A DNA stretch of 64,000 nucleotides from Phanerodontia chrysosporium (lineage: Eukaryota; Basidiomycota; Agaricomycetes; Polyporales; Phanerochaetaceae). This document shows positions 30,411 to 44,680 of this stretch, piece after piece. Where the stretch lies: assembly GCA_001910725.1 (NCBI GenBank), contig MJGA01000028.1:1-64000 (forward strand), in the 5' to 3' direction. Both the position numbers and the translations under genes were made by a program. The stretch's first letter is position 1; each line of letters opens with the position of its first letter. Under the pieces are notes generated by a model that was not told the origin of the DNA, did not search any database, and saw nothing but the letters and a program-made list of their open reading frames with translations.

Positions 30411-32096
30411 TCATTCGCCAAGTTCATCCGCGAAATGTACGTCGAGGATGGTCTCCGTCGTGATCGAGGCCGCACCTTTTCGTCCCTGGTTCAGCCATAG
30501 CCACTTGTAGCCAGCGTGGTAGCGCACGGCCGGGGCCCAGCGTTCTGCGAGACTGTTTGTCGGGTCGTTCCAGCCTGCCCACTCGTGGTAGCGCGGGCCC
30601 TCAAGACAATTGCTGGCGCGATGGCGTTAGACTCAGCCGCCAGCAACGAGAGAAGAAACGGAGGTGCTCACAAGTGCACGAGCTTCGGCAGGATCGCCTC
30701 GCCCTGGTGCGGGGTTGCCCAGGTGTGCAGCTGCGTCTTGAGCTCATCGTCAACCGTGGCGGCGTCGCTGCCCATTAGGCCAGTCGCGTACATGTCGAGG
30801 AGGCAGCTCGAGACCTCCCAGTCATAGTGCAGGTGCTTGAAGAGCTCGGGGCGGCCGTGTATGATCGCCCACCAGAAGCTCTGGTCGCCGAGTGCTGCAC
30901 CTGCGAAGCGGCCTGTCGCGGGGTCAGGTTCGCCGAACAGCTCGCGGAAGGCTGCAGGCGCGAGCGCGACTTGGCCCGTGGCACGGTAGTGCGTCGAGTC
31001 CATGAGCCGCATTGAGCGGAAGCGGGCGAGGTCGAGGAGCATGACGCACGAGCAGATTTTGTTTGCGTCGAACCACTGCGGGGCAAACATCTCGGGGTGA
31101 GACGGCAGCGAGACGGCCGTCGTGGCGTTCCAGGTGTCGAATTGGCGCCACAAAAGGAGCGGGTCGCTGATAAAGAAAGCGTCCGTGTCGACGAAGATGA
31201 CGCGCTCGACATGCGTGGGGAGTAGCTCGTGGATGAACAGCTTCATGAGGCCAGCTGCGGACGCAATTGTAAGACTGACTCTCGCGGATACACCGCTGAT
31301 TGTGACGACTCACGTGTTCCAGCGGCATGTACCGTGCTGATGCTGCCTTCACGCTCGATCCGGTCAAGCATGGCTTGCCATGACGGTCGGTAGAAGAAGA
31401 CACGTAGGTCATACCGCGGCCGCTGGACGAGTGCGAGCCGCTTTTCTAGATACCCCTGGGCTACCTCGTCGCAAATGATATACACGTCGACGGGTACGGA
31501 CGTGTACATCATTATGGACTGCGGGCCATTACGTTAGCTGCGATTGACTCGAAAACCACTTGGAGACGCACCTTCAGGAGGATCGCGCCTTCGCTCGCTG
31601 AGTCCTCAGACCACATTATAAGGGCAAAGGTGACCGTCTGGGATGGTGCAGGAGGCGACGTCCCCAGTGGACGGGTGTCTGAATTGAGAAGCGCGTCGGA
31701 GTCGTCAATGATTGACAGATCTTCAATGTGAGGCGGGTGCGCAGCGACACCACGCACGTCCCCGTCAGCGATTTCAGGGCCGTCCACCACAGCATGCCAA
31801 GACTCGGGTTCCTCCACGGGCATGGTCGCCGGTGTGAATGGTTGAGCAGGCAGCCCGCCATAGGCTTCTGGAACGGACAGCGCGTCGTCGTTGTGCGCTC
31901 GAAGGACGTAGAGAACCGGGAGAGCGATGGCGGCGGCCACCGTGAAGAGCATGAGCTGCTTCACGAGTACGGGGCGTCGGTGCCAATCCCGTGCCCGTGC
32001 TCGCCATCGGGAGACGGGCTTAGTGAGGAAGGGGAGGGATTCTTCGGACATTTGAGTGCAGTTCTTCCGGTGTAATGAGCGACCTATTAACTGCAT
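30411..32096 (-). CDS. GT8-family glycosyltransferase, type II membrane protein
   Basis: Four exons: 32096-31572, 31518-31314, 31254-30672 and 30612-30411; introns of 53, 59 and 59 nt with GT...AG ends and CTAAC-like branch sites. About 504 residues. A short cytoplasmic N-terminus and one membrane anchor (QLMLFTVAAAIALPVLYVL, residues ~48-66) suggest a Golgi enzyme. The GT8 fold is shown by VPVDVYIICDE, the metal-binding FVDTDAFFISD (DxD) near residue 262, GDQSFWW near 385 and KLVHFNC across the last intron, as in LARGE/xylosyltransferase-type GT8 proteins. The donor and acceptor are unknown. A second ATG at 32051 would give 490 residues and is equally possible. CCAAT and AATAAAA words at 32251-32260 may be the promoter. 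Confidence 0.85.
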
Positions 32097-34772
32097 GAAG
32101 CGTGACGCGTCAGCCGTACTAGCGTCGGAGGGCACAAAATCCGAATCGAACAGCTCACCGAATGGATGTTCACCACGTGAACGTTGGGTACGAGGACGAC
32201 GAGGGGAAGGCGGGGAAATCAAGCTAGAAGAGAGGAGGGCTCCACCGGACTTTTATTGGCGGGCCTCGATCCAGGAACGTCTTATTGGCTCTGGACACTA
32301 GCGTGTTTTTGATCCACCGCGGGCTAGACGCTCGCTGATGTGCGAAGGAGAATGCATTGCGATGACGGCTTACTTACGCTCCTGTCTCTGCAGACCGTAA
32401 AACATGCATTGGCGGCGGGGTTCGACGCGCTCTCCTCGGGGGCAGGGGGTCGTTTGTGCGCAAAGATTACCAGGCACCTGATGAAAGCCGAGGCACGCGT
32501 GCCCCCGCGCGCACAACACGATTGCACCCGGGATATGTTGAGTCCGTTCAGGGGTTAGATTTGTATGGACGAAGATGGAGAGCTTGACAGAAGCGTCGGC
32601 GACGAGAACGAGCCGACTAGGTATTCCTAGCATGGCCGCGATGTCAACATTGCTCCATCTGTACGGCAAGGTACGCACCTCAGGCACCGAATGCAGGTCC
32701 ACCAGCCTCGTGCACGTCTTCACCAGCAGCACCCGTCAGACGGGCACCATGGGAGACTGTGCGCGCCGTAGCCATGCGCCCTCCGGAGATGTGAACTCTG
32801 CGAGGTGCTGTACAGACTCCTGGCCGTGAACTCGTCAGGACGCGTAGACCAGGAACTGCTCAGTGTTGACTGCATGAACGAGCATCGTCGGACATTTGCA
32901 TGAGGGCCAGACGTGGCGATCTTGGCGCAAAGAACCCGCCAATGAGCCAAACGCCACGACGGTCTTGGTTTGTTGATACAGCGCGAATCGCGGCTTGCTT
33001 CACGAAAGGCGACCAATGACTTTCTGCATCAACATGAACGTCTGTGGCAGAGTAGCTCCCAAGTAGCTGAGTTGCAGGCAAAATGGAGCGTAACGGGACG
33101 GGGGTTTAGCACCCCGAGGATGCCTGGTCAGTGGTAGTATTGAAGGGCCTTATGTTTGCTTACCTCGATTTACTCATCAAACGCCAAGTAAGACGTCCAA
33201 GCCTACTCCCTTTACTTGCCCTTTACTCACATCCTTACCGCACTGACTTACTGACATCACAACCCTATGGAATTCGCGTTCTCGCTCCTAATTCTACTCG
33301 CGTCGTCCACGACGATGAGCTTTGCGTACCTAACCCGCTGATCCTACGTCTCGGACTCGTCGTGAGTACAATCAAAATCCTCTGGCAGGCTTGTACGGGA
33401 CGCTTCTTGACGCAGACACAGGGCAGTCCACAGCAAACTCGACTCGTCGGACGCTCCACTCCTGGACCCAGTCTAGAGGCAGATCCGAGATGGTGTGCCT
33501 ATGAGAGCCTCCGCGAAATGCTCCAGAGAACGTCGCATTAATGCGCGGTTCAGACCTCGGTCGCCGACATGGCGAGTGGACCCGCAAAGCACACCGGCAC
33601 CTCTGGATGAGAGAACGTCGGTTGCCTCGTGCAGGTTCCGAAGGGGTTAGCAGCGAGGGACACCAGGTTGTCGCAGGCGGCCCTGTGAGTACTTCGTCGT
33701 CTGTGGACTCTGACAGGACTAGACCTACTCGTCCATCGTCCAGGTCGTCATTGAAGCCGAAGACCACCCGGATCAGTACAGAGCTGTGCACTCGGTTCTT
33801 GCGCACTGTAAAGGCGCGTAGGCTATCTGTGCACGCCTTCATTCCTACGCAGCTCGGCGCACCTCGTCGTCCACGACGTTCCGCGCAACTTTTGGAACAT
33901 TTTGACGCCAGTACGACGTGACGCAAAGCTCCGTTGACGAAGGCGACACTTGCGTACGCACGGTGGTATGCTCATAACGTCCACGAGGCTCCGTGCCCGT
34001 CGGCCGGTGCCAAGCCGGCCGCGCGCAGCTTCGCAAGCGTCGATGTCCGACGCCTGCGCTACGAAGTCGCCACGGCCGGCGGGGTGCCACCAGGGCCCAG
34101 GGCGCGGCTGCGCGACGTGGTGCGAGGACGTCACTGTAGTCAGCCAGCGGACGAGTGATACTTTGGCTCTCTTGCCCGGGGCTGTTGCCGCCTGCAGAAC
34201 ATAGTTGTCTTGCGACCTTTTCCCGCACGCTCCAGGCTCGAAGAGTTTGTCGACACCCCTGCAACGCGGCTCTATACCAAGAGCCCCAGCTCTCGTCCGT
34301 CAAGTAGCAGCGACGTCTCGCTTCGTTCAGGCTCGGGCATTTTGGCTGTGAACGGGTAACGACAGGTATATTGTCCGCACCGACGAGACTGTCCTTGTCC
34401 ACTAGCGCAACACCCCCACGCAAAGAGTAGAAAGACCGGTCTATTACACCCAAGTGAAGAGCACGTATGTACATAGCTACAATCTAGAACAGAGCATACC
34501 CAGAGAGAGGAGAAGAAGTGACAACAACGGCGGCATGCGAAAGGTGTGGGTGCAAGCCCGGCAGAGCAGAGAGTTTCCGGGAAGATGCAAGGACTGTCCG
34601 GAGCGCACGGTGTAGAAAGGCGGGGGACAGGAAAGTACAAGAATAGGGCGGGTGGGTTGGGGGCTACGCTAGCGTCTATAGTCAGGTCGTCGTCGCAGGT
34701 CGTACAAGTGTCCGATCACGCAATATGCAGGCTAGTCCGCAGCCACGAGACACGCAAACGAGTGTTTTTGCT
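32097..34772. other. Intergenic region, no supported gene
   Basis: About 2.7 kb. Open frames on both strands lack domains, splice structure or codon bias that could be trusted. Nothing else was recognised. Confidence 0.4.
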
Positions 34773-37700
34773 TCAATACGAGAAGATCATCAGCCACGGG
34801 TTGAGCACGATCTGGGACGGCGTTGTCAGCAACTGCCGATATGCTTGCCAGAGAGAAAAGAGAGACTCACCGGATACAGGATGTGGCACCCGACGGTGAT
34901 CGCGAGCGGGAAGATGACGGCCCAGTCCCAGCCGAGGATCTGCCAGCCCGCGGGGACGGCAGGCGTCGCGAGGACGACCATGCCTGCGGCGATGATGGTG
35001 CAGGAGACGAGGGCGAGCCAGAAGCGCCGCGCGATCTTGGGGACCTCCATCCAAAAGTTGGAGCGCTCGACCTCCTTCTTCGTCGCGCCCCACTGGATGT
35101 TGTACGAGAACATGTGCGCGAGGAGGGCCTGCGTGAGGTGGATCGAGAGGCCGCCGAAGAAGAAGAAGCTGTGCAGGACACCGAGTCAGCGGCCCGGTGT
35201 GCAATAAAGAGGCAGAGGGTACTCACAAGAACGGCACCCACTTGAGGTTCTCGAAGAGCGCGTCGAGCAGGTTGCGGTGGCCGAGGCGGTACTCGAGGAG
35301 CGTGAAGCCGACGTTGCCGGCGCCGGGGAAGACGACCATGCAGGCGAGCCAGATCTCGAAGGAGTGGAGGTAGAAGCCGTCGACGTCGAGGCTCCAGCCG
35401 AGGAGGAGGTAGTTCATGACGGAGAGCGCGAGGCCGGCGGCGATGCCGTAGTACGAGAACATGTAGCTCGTCATCGCGACCTTGTAGTGCACGGGCGCGG
35501 AGCACCACATGAACATGTGCAGCTGCTTGTTGATCGGGCCCTTGCGCCACCACTGCGCGATGGGGTTGAAGATGAGCTCGGAGCAGCCGTAGGCGTACTT
35601 TTGCCAGCGGTTGAGCTCGTCGTCGCACGTGAGGGACACGCCCTCCTTGAAGCCGCCGTCAGAGTAGGTCGCCCAGCGGATGACGTAGCCCTTGAGCATG
35701 AGGCGGAGGGCCATGTCAAAGTCCTCTGAGACGTTGGCCTCCGACCAGATCTTCTTCACGCCGTCCGCGGGGTCGACGAACGCCGCGTCCTGCAGCGCGC
35801 TCCAGCGGAGGAAGGCGTTGTGGCCGACGAACGGCGCGACCTCGCCGTTGGAGCAGCCGAGGGAGATGCAGCGGTTGATGCGGCGCGTAAAGTGGGCGAT
35901 GCCGTTCTCAAAGTAGTGGTGGGCGACCTGCATGACGTCGCTCTCGTGCTGGATGATCGCGACCTCGGGGCACTCGGCGAGCTCGCGCGCGGCGTCGCGC
36001 AGGCAGTCCTCGGGGACGATCGTGTCCGAGTCGACGATGAGGATGATGTCGCCGATGCGGAGGGAGCGCGCGTTGTGGGCCCACGGCCGCCAGCGCTGGC
36101 CGCTCTCCTCGAACGTCTCCTCGATGGCGAGCTGGAGCGCGCGCTCCTCGATGTCGTCGTCCTCGTCGATGACCTCGCCGCGCGCGGTCGCCTCGGCCAT
36201 CATGGCCGCCATGTGCTTCTCGAGCTTGAGCGAGAGCTGGAGGCCGTAGTTCATGTTCGACGCCTTCTTGAAGCGGCCGGCACGCTTGTAGCCGTCGGGG
36301 GCGTTGCTGTGTGGGGGACGGGCGACCCAGCCGATGTTGTTGTCCGCATAAAAGGCGATGCGCTCCGCACGGTCTTCTTCGCTGATGAGCTGCAGACCGT
36401 CGTCGTGGATGAGGATGGACGAGGTGCCGCCCTGGCGCGAGTACGTCTGCATGGCCTTCTTGAGCGAGTACACGGACGGTGCACTAGCAAGCGCGCGTCA
36501 GCCACCGGCTCAACCGCGCGCGCTCGGTATACGCACATGGTCTCCTTCAGGCTCTCCTTGTAGACCGGCATCTCGATGGTGACGTGGGGGAGGTTGGCGT
36601 CGACGATCTTGTTCGGTGCTGGTGGCACAGCAGAGTAGTACTTGGAGTTCTGGTGGTACTGCGCGACGGGACCGATGACCATGCTGAGGTTACCGATCAT
36701 CTGCGACGCAAAGAACTGCGAAGGAGTGAGACGGAGGGTCTGAGCAGGAGACGCCAGGGGCACTCACGATGGAGATGCAGTAGAGCATCGGGGCGGTGAC
36801 GAGGAGCGCAAAGCGGATGAACGTGCCGTCGAGTACGCTCTCGACGAGGAGGATGCTGACACCACTCGCGACAAAGTCTGCGAACGGTGTGTCAGCGGGG
36901 CGGTGTGCGCCTGAAAGGCCGGGCAGACTCACAGATGGAGAGTGCACACGCAACACCACAGTAGAACGGCGCAAAGAGGCGCGTGGGGCGCTGCGAGGGC
37001 CCGTCCGCGGTCTTCTCGACGTCCTCCTTGCTGCTCACAAAGTAGCTGAGGCCGAAGCGGCACCCGCGGCCCTTCTTCTCCTTGTCCTTTGCGCGCTTGC
37101 TGTCCGCGGCGGCAGACTTCTCCTTTGCAATCGCCGCGACCTCGGCCTCGTCGAGGTGGCCGGTGGGCTTCTCGGTGAGGTTCACGTACGAGCCTGTGTC
37201 GCTCTGCGGCGCAGACGCCATCGATGTGAGCTCCTGCCGGCGGTTCCACACGAGCTTGATGAGCTTGTCGTCAAAGTCGCGTGCGGTGGGGATGATGTCG
37301 TCGAGGTTGTACGCCCACACGACGAGCACACGCTCGTCACGCTGTGTGTGCGTGTCAGCAATTTTGCGCAGGATGTTGCGGAAGGGGGACGCACGATGAA
37401 CGCGCCGCACTGCTCCTTGTCGGCGCGCGGCAGCCAGCTCATGGTGTCGAGCACCTGGATGCGGGTGTCATCGTCGACAAAGATCGAGTCGCCTTCGTCC
37501 TTCCTGCGGGGGATCCGTCAGTGCTTTGGACCCGCATACGGAGGACGACACCGAAAGCGCCAGCGGGAATAAGGCGTGCGACGCGGTCACAGACACAAGG
37601 AATGGAAGACAAACAAAGAACGAAAGCGGCGACGCGTCGGGCGCTCCCACGTCTGCAGAAAGCGGATGACGGTTGCGACGGCGGTGGTAATCTATCTGTC

Positions 37701-38068
37701 AAACGCCGCCGCCATCGCAAACGCCGCAACACAAGAAACAACAGAGCTGGGGTGTTTCCAGAACCGACCTAGGACGCGCGGGATCCCAGGCCAAGGGGAC
37801 GAGACAGATGGGGGACGTACACAGAGGCGAGGGCAGCGTGGATCGCCGCCGAGCGCATCTTGACGGCGACGACGGGGTTGAGAGCACGCACGGCAGCCTC
37901 AAAGGGCTCGAGGTGGCGGTTCTCGTAGGGGAAGACGCGAAAGTGGCCTGGCTCGACGCGGAGGCAGACGCCGGCGTGGACGTTCTCCTCGGAGGGCTTG
38001 AACCAGGCGTCGCCCTGGGTCTGGCGGAAGATGTGGTGGAGCAGGGCATCGTACGCGTCGTAGTCCAT
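34773..38068 (-). CDS. Membrane processive glycosyltransferase, family GT2
   Basis: Eight exons: 38068-37821, 37503-37395, 37341-36933, 36877-36768, 36715-36537, 36483-35227, 35168-34871 and 34832-34773. The exon phases all join and give 889 residues. An N-terminal soluble region (MDYDAYDALLHHIF) is followed by two membrane segments around the exon 4 region, a GT-A domain with VTIEMPVYKE, the DxD-like IVDSDTIVPED (near residue 500), the general-base region SEDFDMALRLM (near 600) and LNRWQKYAYG, an (R/Q)xxRW-type processivity motif. Several C-terminal membrane spans follow. This is the architecture of cellulose/chitin/hyaluronan-synthase-like enzymes that polymerise and extrude a polysaccharide at the plasma membrane. 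The product is unknown. It is not a classical chitin synthase. Confidence 0.9.
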
Positions 38069-41000
38069 CGCGGGCGGCCTGAAGGAGTGTGCAGGGCGGA
38101 CGCGACGGGCGAGTGGGGTATGGCGGAGGCAAAGCTGGAGACGGCCGTCCCCACGGCAGGCCTTATATCGCGGTGCACACGCCTGTGCGCACGCGCCGTG
38201 CGCTCGGGCTGGGCGGCTGTGGAAATGCAAGCAGGAAGACAACGGAGTGAGCGTGCTGCCGCGGCTGGCAGTGAATGCACGTACCCCTGGACTAGAAACT
38301 CTCTGCATGTCGTGCCCGGAGGAGGACCTCACCAGGCACGGGAGCGAGCGACCGCCGGACGGCGTGCGCGTAGCATGGGCCGGGCGAGGCGCAGACCGCA
38401 GACGGTCGCAGGGTTCGGCAGACGGGGAGACCGCGAGACCGCGGGACCTGAGCTGTCGAACAGCAGAACGTTCGTCGGAAATCGAGCTGCCTGGGCAGGC
38501 GAAGATGCTATCGACCTACGACGTGCACCGCAGCAGCGTCTGCGAGTGCTTTGTGCGGCGCAAGATACCGTTGCCGGCGATATCGCGTGTGCGCTGCGTC
38601 CTGGGCATGCATGCAAGCTACCGAGACAGGGCTAGCAAAGCGCAACCGCCGGGAGTGCCTGCGAGGATGTCGTGGATCGCACAACACCCGGCCGCAGACT
38701 TGGCGGTTGGGGAGATCAGATCGTTCCCACGGCCAGGCCCGGGCGGGGCGGCGGGCACGCTGTTCGCACGCAACGGCCGTCTGGGCCATCGCCCAGCGTT
38801 TTTGTCCGATGATGCCTCGCAGGAAAGAGAGGCAGACGCGCGTGATCCGGCGGTGCAATGAATGCTAGCATGTCCAATAAACTCTGCCTCGCTGCACGCT
38901 TCGTCAAACGCAAACACTTCACGTCTCATTCCACACCCTGCTGCGTGTGGCCGAGGCCCTCGCCCGTCCTTATCGCAGAGAGAGCGGAGGCTGGTCTCGA
39001 CGCCAGGGCCAGTGGTGACAGCAGTGCGCTGACGCTGTCCATCCGGGCGCACCTTGCAGTCAAGCATTCCAGCGCCTCGAGCAACGACCAGGCGGCGTAC
39101 GCAAGGAGTGGAGTGCCTGAGGCGGTGGCGCGCGACGCTGCAGGGCAACGACGGACAGCCTCCGCTACGAGCGACGCTAGCCTCCCAAGGTTCAAGCCTC
39201 TGCCGCAGGGTTAGTCCCGATCCCGAGAAGTGATCCGCCGCGGGCAGATCGGCGATCGCGGTGCTGCCGCGTTCACGCAGATCCTCGCCAGCCCGTGCTC
39301 GCCGGGGCGTCCAGGCACGCGTGCCGCACCAACCTCGGCGTGCTGGGCAACTCGGGTATGCCTCCTGGCCTGCACGCACGCCCGCCGCTCGCACTCTATC
39401 AGCCAGAGTGTCGGAGGCTCGCTCGCGCCGCCGGCGAAAGCTCTCGAAATGGAACACGAGGCGCACACTCCCCGAGCTCACACGCTGGCCGTGCCTGAGC
39501 ATGCATACACAATCAACGCACGCCTGCCTGCCGGGGCCCGAGATGCAATACAGCATTCAGCCGTCCGAGGCTCGCAGCGAGACGCATAATGGAGGAGAAA
39601 AGGACGAAAGCAAGTGACTATATGCGGTGCGCTCACCATACACGTGCATGACCAGAGGGAGAGGGTGGATTATACTCGGGATACGTGTCGCGCGAGGGAA
39701 GGGTAGTAGGAAAACAGAGAGTTGCTGGTCCTGTTCATGCCCCCTTATATATGCCGTGCCCTGTATGTGATATACACTCTGTCAAACGTCCTTCGAAACA
39801 AACACAGAACATGTCAATGTGAAGACTAAGCGAAGAGCTGCCAGCTCCATGGACATCTCACCAAAAGTGGACGTGAATCCACAATGATGACAGGACTAGG
39901 CCTGACATCGGAGTCTGATGACACAGAAAACACAGACTCTAACTGCATAGAGAGCGAAGCCCATATACGAGTGGCGCGTCGAGAGCCTGAGTACCAGCGG
40001 CACACTTTGTGGCGTCGTGATGGCGGCATCGCGTCGGTGATCCGTACGCCGGCGGGCACGCAAGCCGCAGGCCCAAACTATTGCTCAGCCGATAGGCTTT
40101 TACTTGTAGAGGAGGCACGGCCGAAGCGCAGAGTTAATGACGAGCAGAGCAGCCCCAGAACCCAACCCCCGCGCGCCTCTGCGGGCACGACGCCCGGGCA
40201 GACGGCTCTGCTGCGCGGGGAGCATGTCGATAGGCGCAATGCCAAGGGAGAGCGGAGGCCCCAGGGCGGCAACTTCCTTGCTACGACGAGGTCAGTTGCC
40301 CTCGCTGGAGCCCCTGCGCAGCCACGAGACCCCGCGCCGGGGACCGCGCGTTCCAGACCGCGCAGGCCAGGGACACCCGACGCCGTCGTGGCGCAGGCCG
40401 TGGCGCCGCTGCGGCACACCATCCGCCGAGCGGACATCACGCGTCCGATAGAGTGCGTTGCGACGCTCCGCCCTGCGGCCTGGCGACGCACCGCGGGCTG
40501 ACGACGCCCCGCCGCCAGGGCGCGCCTGCCCGATAGGCTCCCGCCGCTGATCCGCGCGTGCGCTACCCGGCCCAGCAGTGCGCTGTGGGGCGTTGTGGGT
40601 GCGCGCGGCGGCCTTCGACGTCGGGGGCGTCAGACAAACTTGCTGTATGCGCGGCGAATGACCGCGCGCGGAGCACCGACGCGAGCCCGCCATCACGACG
40701 CCACAAGGTGCGCCGCTGTCAGGTGCGGGTGCTTTGGCGGCTGCGTCGCACGGCTTCCGCCCGTGTCTCGCTCTCGAGGGGTCAAATTTTGCGTAGACAT
40801 GACGCTATGCATGATATCAAAGTCCGGCAACATATCCTGATTTGGATGTCACGACGCTTCTCCACCCTCTTCGTGACATTTTCCCGCGGATCCAGCCTTT
40901 CTTGCGAGCTTCACGTCGATATTTCTCTATCGGAGACATATCTGCAACAGTGGCGCGGCAGATAATGCTGATATTTAGAGAGTTTCGCGAGCTGAATAAC

Positions 41001-44000
41001 ACTCCGCCGGCCCGCATGATAGGCCACAATGAGTCTTGTTACAGTGCGAGACCCAGACTCGCGCAGGCGCGCACGTTCAACCGGAGGCTTCGTGATGGAA
41101 AGGGCTATCACGTAGGCCGCGTCGAGGCCCGGACATAGCAGCCACGCGCCTCGCACAAGTCTCGCAGCGCAGCTCGTCGTTGCACCGTTATGGTACTGCA
41201 ACAGACATGGCGCTACCCTATCTCGGCGCCCACACGGACGCAGCCTGCCACCAGAGGGTCCATCCAGCGACAGTCGCAGGGAACACCCTTCTGCACCCTA
41301 GACATGCCCCGCACGAGGGTCACCGCAAAGGATGGCGTCGTGCTGTCAGCGAAGGCCCGGCTCGCCCCCGTCTTCGACGCTATCGCGCCCGGCCGCTGCA
41401 CCGCGCGCTGATTCGCTGCAGCGGGGGTCGGTGGCGCGTGCAGGGTCGGGCACGCGCGGCCTGCGTCTCCCACCCGCCGTGCTTATCCTCGCGCGTGTGT
41501 CTGCCTTCCCTGCGAGTGTCTGCGACCCCCGGTGACGCTTCCCTGCTGTGGCCGCGCGCGTGCAGACTGCGGCCAGCGACGCGTGCGCGCCGGGGGCAAT
41601 ACCGTCCGCGTTCTGCGCAGGGCCCGCGAGAAGACGTGCGGATAAGCTCGCCGGGGACGTCGCTTGCGGCGGCATCGCGTCCGTGACGAGAAACATGACG
41701 AAGACACGGCACATGTATGGGATTGTCCTGTGCGCGCGCCCCCCGATGGAGATGCCGCGGAACAGTGCGAAGGGCGGCCGGGAAATGCGGACGATGACGT
41801 GTGCGGACAGGCTGCCGCCGGACACGCGGAGGATAAGGCGGCGAGCGCTGGCCTGGAAGCGCTGTACGAGCGAGGACGTAAGGCTTTGCGATTTATGGGA
41901 CTTCGAGCGGCGGGCTCCAGGGCGTCGACGATAACGACCGGCGAGACCGGGTGTACGCGAGGGCCACGCTCGAGGATCCCGGCGCGCCAGTCTCGAGTAT
42001 CGCCGGGCGCGTTGCGCAGATTCACGCCGTCCGGGGGTACGACGCGGGTGCCTGCATGGACGTGCTCTTCCGTGCACGATCGAGTGTCGCTCCTGACGTT
42101 TTCCTGAGAAATGCGCTATCGCGTTCCGTGCGTCGTCGTGACGTCTGCATCGGGCGTGCTGTCGACAATGCGATTGCTGGGTGACGTGCCTCACCCCTGG
42201 CTTTGTCTCCCTGGCGTCTTCTCTGCTCGTTTCTTGTTGTCGTGCGCGTTGTGTATTGACGGTGCCCCTGGCGCCGCCTGTCGTCGTCGCAGCGACACCC
42301 GACGCGCCCGGGCATTGTACGCTCGTGGTCTCCCTCGCTGCTGCTGCGCCCGGCGATCCCACGGGACGCGCGCGCAAGTCGTCCTGTGAACTTAAACCTT
42401 GAGCATTTCCACGAAAGGAAGTATTGGAGCAGCATACCAACGGATGCCATATTCCTTCGCGAAGCGGACGTGAAGTAATGTGGGCGGGTCGCGATTTCAT
42501 TTCGCAGAGATATCCGCCTGCGCGCGGTGCACGTTAGGGTGCGTGCAATTGATCGGCGGGTGGGCAGTGTCTCACCTGGCAGAGGCATGATGTCGTCACT
42601 GCACGAGACGCCACACGCGCCGCAGTGAGACAATCAAGGACTGGCTTCCGGGGGTATCTCGTCGAGCAGGCTTTCCACCGGGATTGTGTACACGGGCGCA
42701 GCATGCTTGGGAGGACGATGCGCGTGCGAGGATGGGCGAATGCTCGAACGGGCACGCAGGGCCACAGCATGCCGTTTGCACGGCGCCACTGCGCATGCGC
42801 CAGACGGTGGAGAAGCTGCCGAAATGGCCTCGCAGAGTGGGCAACGATGGCCGCGGCCGCGGCGCCGGGGCACGAACGGGCGAGGGGTGCTTCGCAGTTA
42901 TCGAAGGAAGAGCAGGCTGTGCGCCGCGAGGCGAAGCCGCGCGCGGCATCGCGCCTTCGTCGTCGTGCGCTCGGAGGGCGCGGGGGCGGCGGGCGCGGAG
43001 ATACGGCTGCCTGGGAACCGCGGGCGAGCAGAGTTTTCGCCTGGAACACGTTCAGGCGGGATTCTGGGACGGATTACGAGAGAGCGGGCTGGGGCGCCAC
43101 GCACCGCAGAAACGGGCAGTCGGCAGTCGCGGTTGAGTGTGCCGCTGCTGCGGTAGAGCGGGGCGGGTCCTGCGGGCGGACGGCGGCGATGGATGGCGCG
43201 AGCAGCTGTCTGCCCGCCGTTGCTCGCTTTCGTCTGGGAGACTGCGCCAAGGCGCGTGCTGGGACGGGTAGGACGAGAGACGAGTTTGCGCGGCGGCTTG
43301 GCTCGCGGGAGGCTAGCTCGCGCACAGGCGGGATGTGCAGGCACCAGTGACTGATGGCAGCGTGTCTCGAGCCGAACACGCTATTTCGTTTTGTGCGACG
43401 GAGGGCAACGCGTGTCATCGCTGGGTTTATGGGACAGACAAGCTGCTCGTCCTGGGCGATGCTGCCCGACGCACGCCAGCGATGCGTCGACGTCGTCCGC
43501 CGTGGAAGGCATTTCGGTTTTCGGGGAGATGTCGGGACCGGAAATGATACGTCGTCGACATGCCGTTTGGTGCGATTTGTCGAGCACGTCTGCGACCCTG
43601 GGCTGATTGGCAGCAGCGGGCTGAGGCGATGGTCGTGGAAGAGCAAGTTGCCAGATTTGGGGCCTATCTCGGGCGCCGCAATTCGCCTGATAGTGTCAGT
43701 CTGGGACATGATTTGGTCGAAACATGTTGGGGATTGGGACATTGGTCATTTCAGCGAAATGAGCATGGTATGAGGAGATTGCCGACAGTTCCAGCATAAA
43801 GCATGTCTAGATTTGTGCACGAAGATAGTGCAGTAGGTGGCAAAGCGCCACCACTTGGGCACAAAAGTATCCATATTGGGAAGTTTATGCTACATATCTG
43901 GCGCCGGTAAAAACGCCTGTCCCACGCACACACTGCAGGTTCTGGGCACTGGTCTTCCACCAACGGCCATCTTCCCACATCGCCTTTGCTATGCTCCATC

Positions 44001-44680
44001 GGTATATCTGTCTCTTTATCGGCTGCAATGCGGGATAAAGCATCTTGCAATTCGTTGGGAATGTATTTGGGGGCCGGCGATAGCGCAGGCTGACTGTGCG
44101 ATGCCCTTGAACCAACCGTCAGGGTCCTTTCCATTATCCGTCGAGACGAAGCGATCGCTCAGAAAGTTCGTTCAGGGACACTCCGTGCGAGGCGCTGCTA
44201 AATGCATCCCACGCAGATCACAGCGCCTTGTCGCGTTGACAGCCCGCGCATGTGCGCCGCGTCCAGAGCCAGGGCTTTTGTGCACGCCAGGCCAAGCCGC
44301 CCTGTTCCTCCGACGAAGCAGGCGATGCCCTGTCTGGGACAACACCTATCGTCCCCGGATCACGTCAACGCCGTTGTGGACGTCGCCCTGCGGTCGCTGT
44401 CTATCTCCCTTGTCCCCACGAACCGTCTCCCGGCCGCAGAGACCATTCTTCGCGCGAGGGCCGAGGCCGCCCCGTGCGCCTGCAGTTCCTCGAGGACCCT
44501 CCGGGCACGCCTCAGGGGCAGTCGGCAATCGCTCTCGTCCGTGCCACGCACCGTTCGCACCCTGTCCAACAGCCAATACACCCACCCGTTTCGTGATCGA
44601 GTACTAATACCACCCATCCTCATCCCACAACGCCTCTAGTGTCGCCCATCTAACACCCGCCGCTCCTTGGCTTCGACACC
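38069..44680. other. GC-rich gene-poor tract
   Basis: About 6.6 kb with many overlapping open frames on both strands. That is the expected effect of high GC content, and none shows domains or conserved exon structure. Several frames are Ala/Arg-rich shadows. One short passage near 41960-42060 resembles 49200-49280 (see findings). No RNA gene, LTR or terminal repeat was found. Confidence 0.5.

Noticed and set aside
38618..39556. 312-codon minus-strand open frame
   Set aside because: The same GC-driven pattern, with no conserved motif or promoter.
41346..42500. 384-codon minus-strand open frame
   Set aside because: Arg/Ala/Ser-rich, no domain or splice support, competing long frames on the opposite strand; expected in GC-rich DNA.
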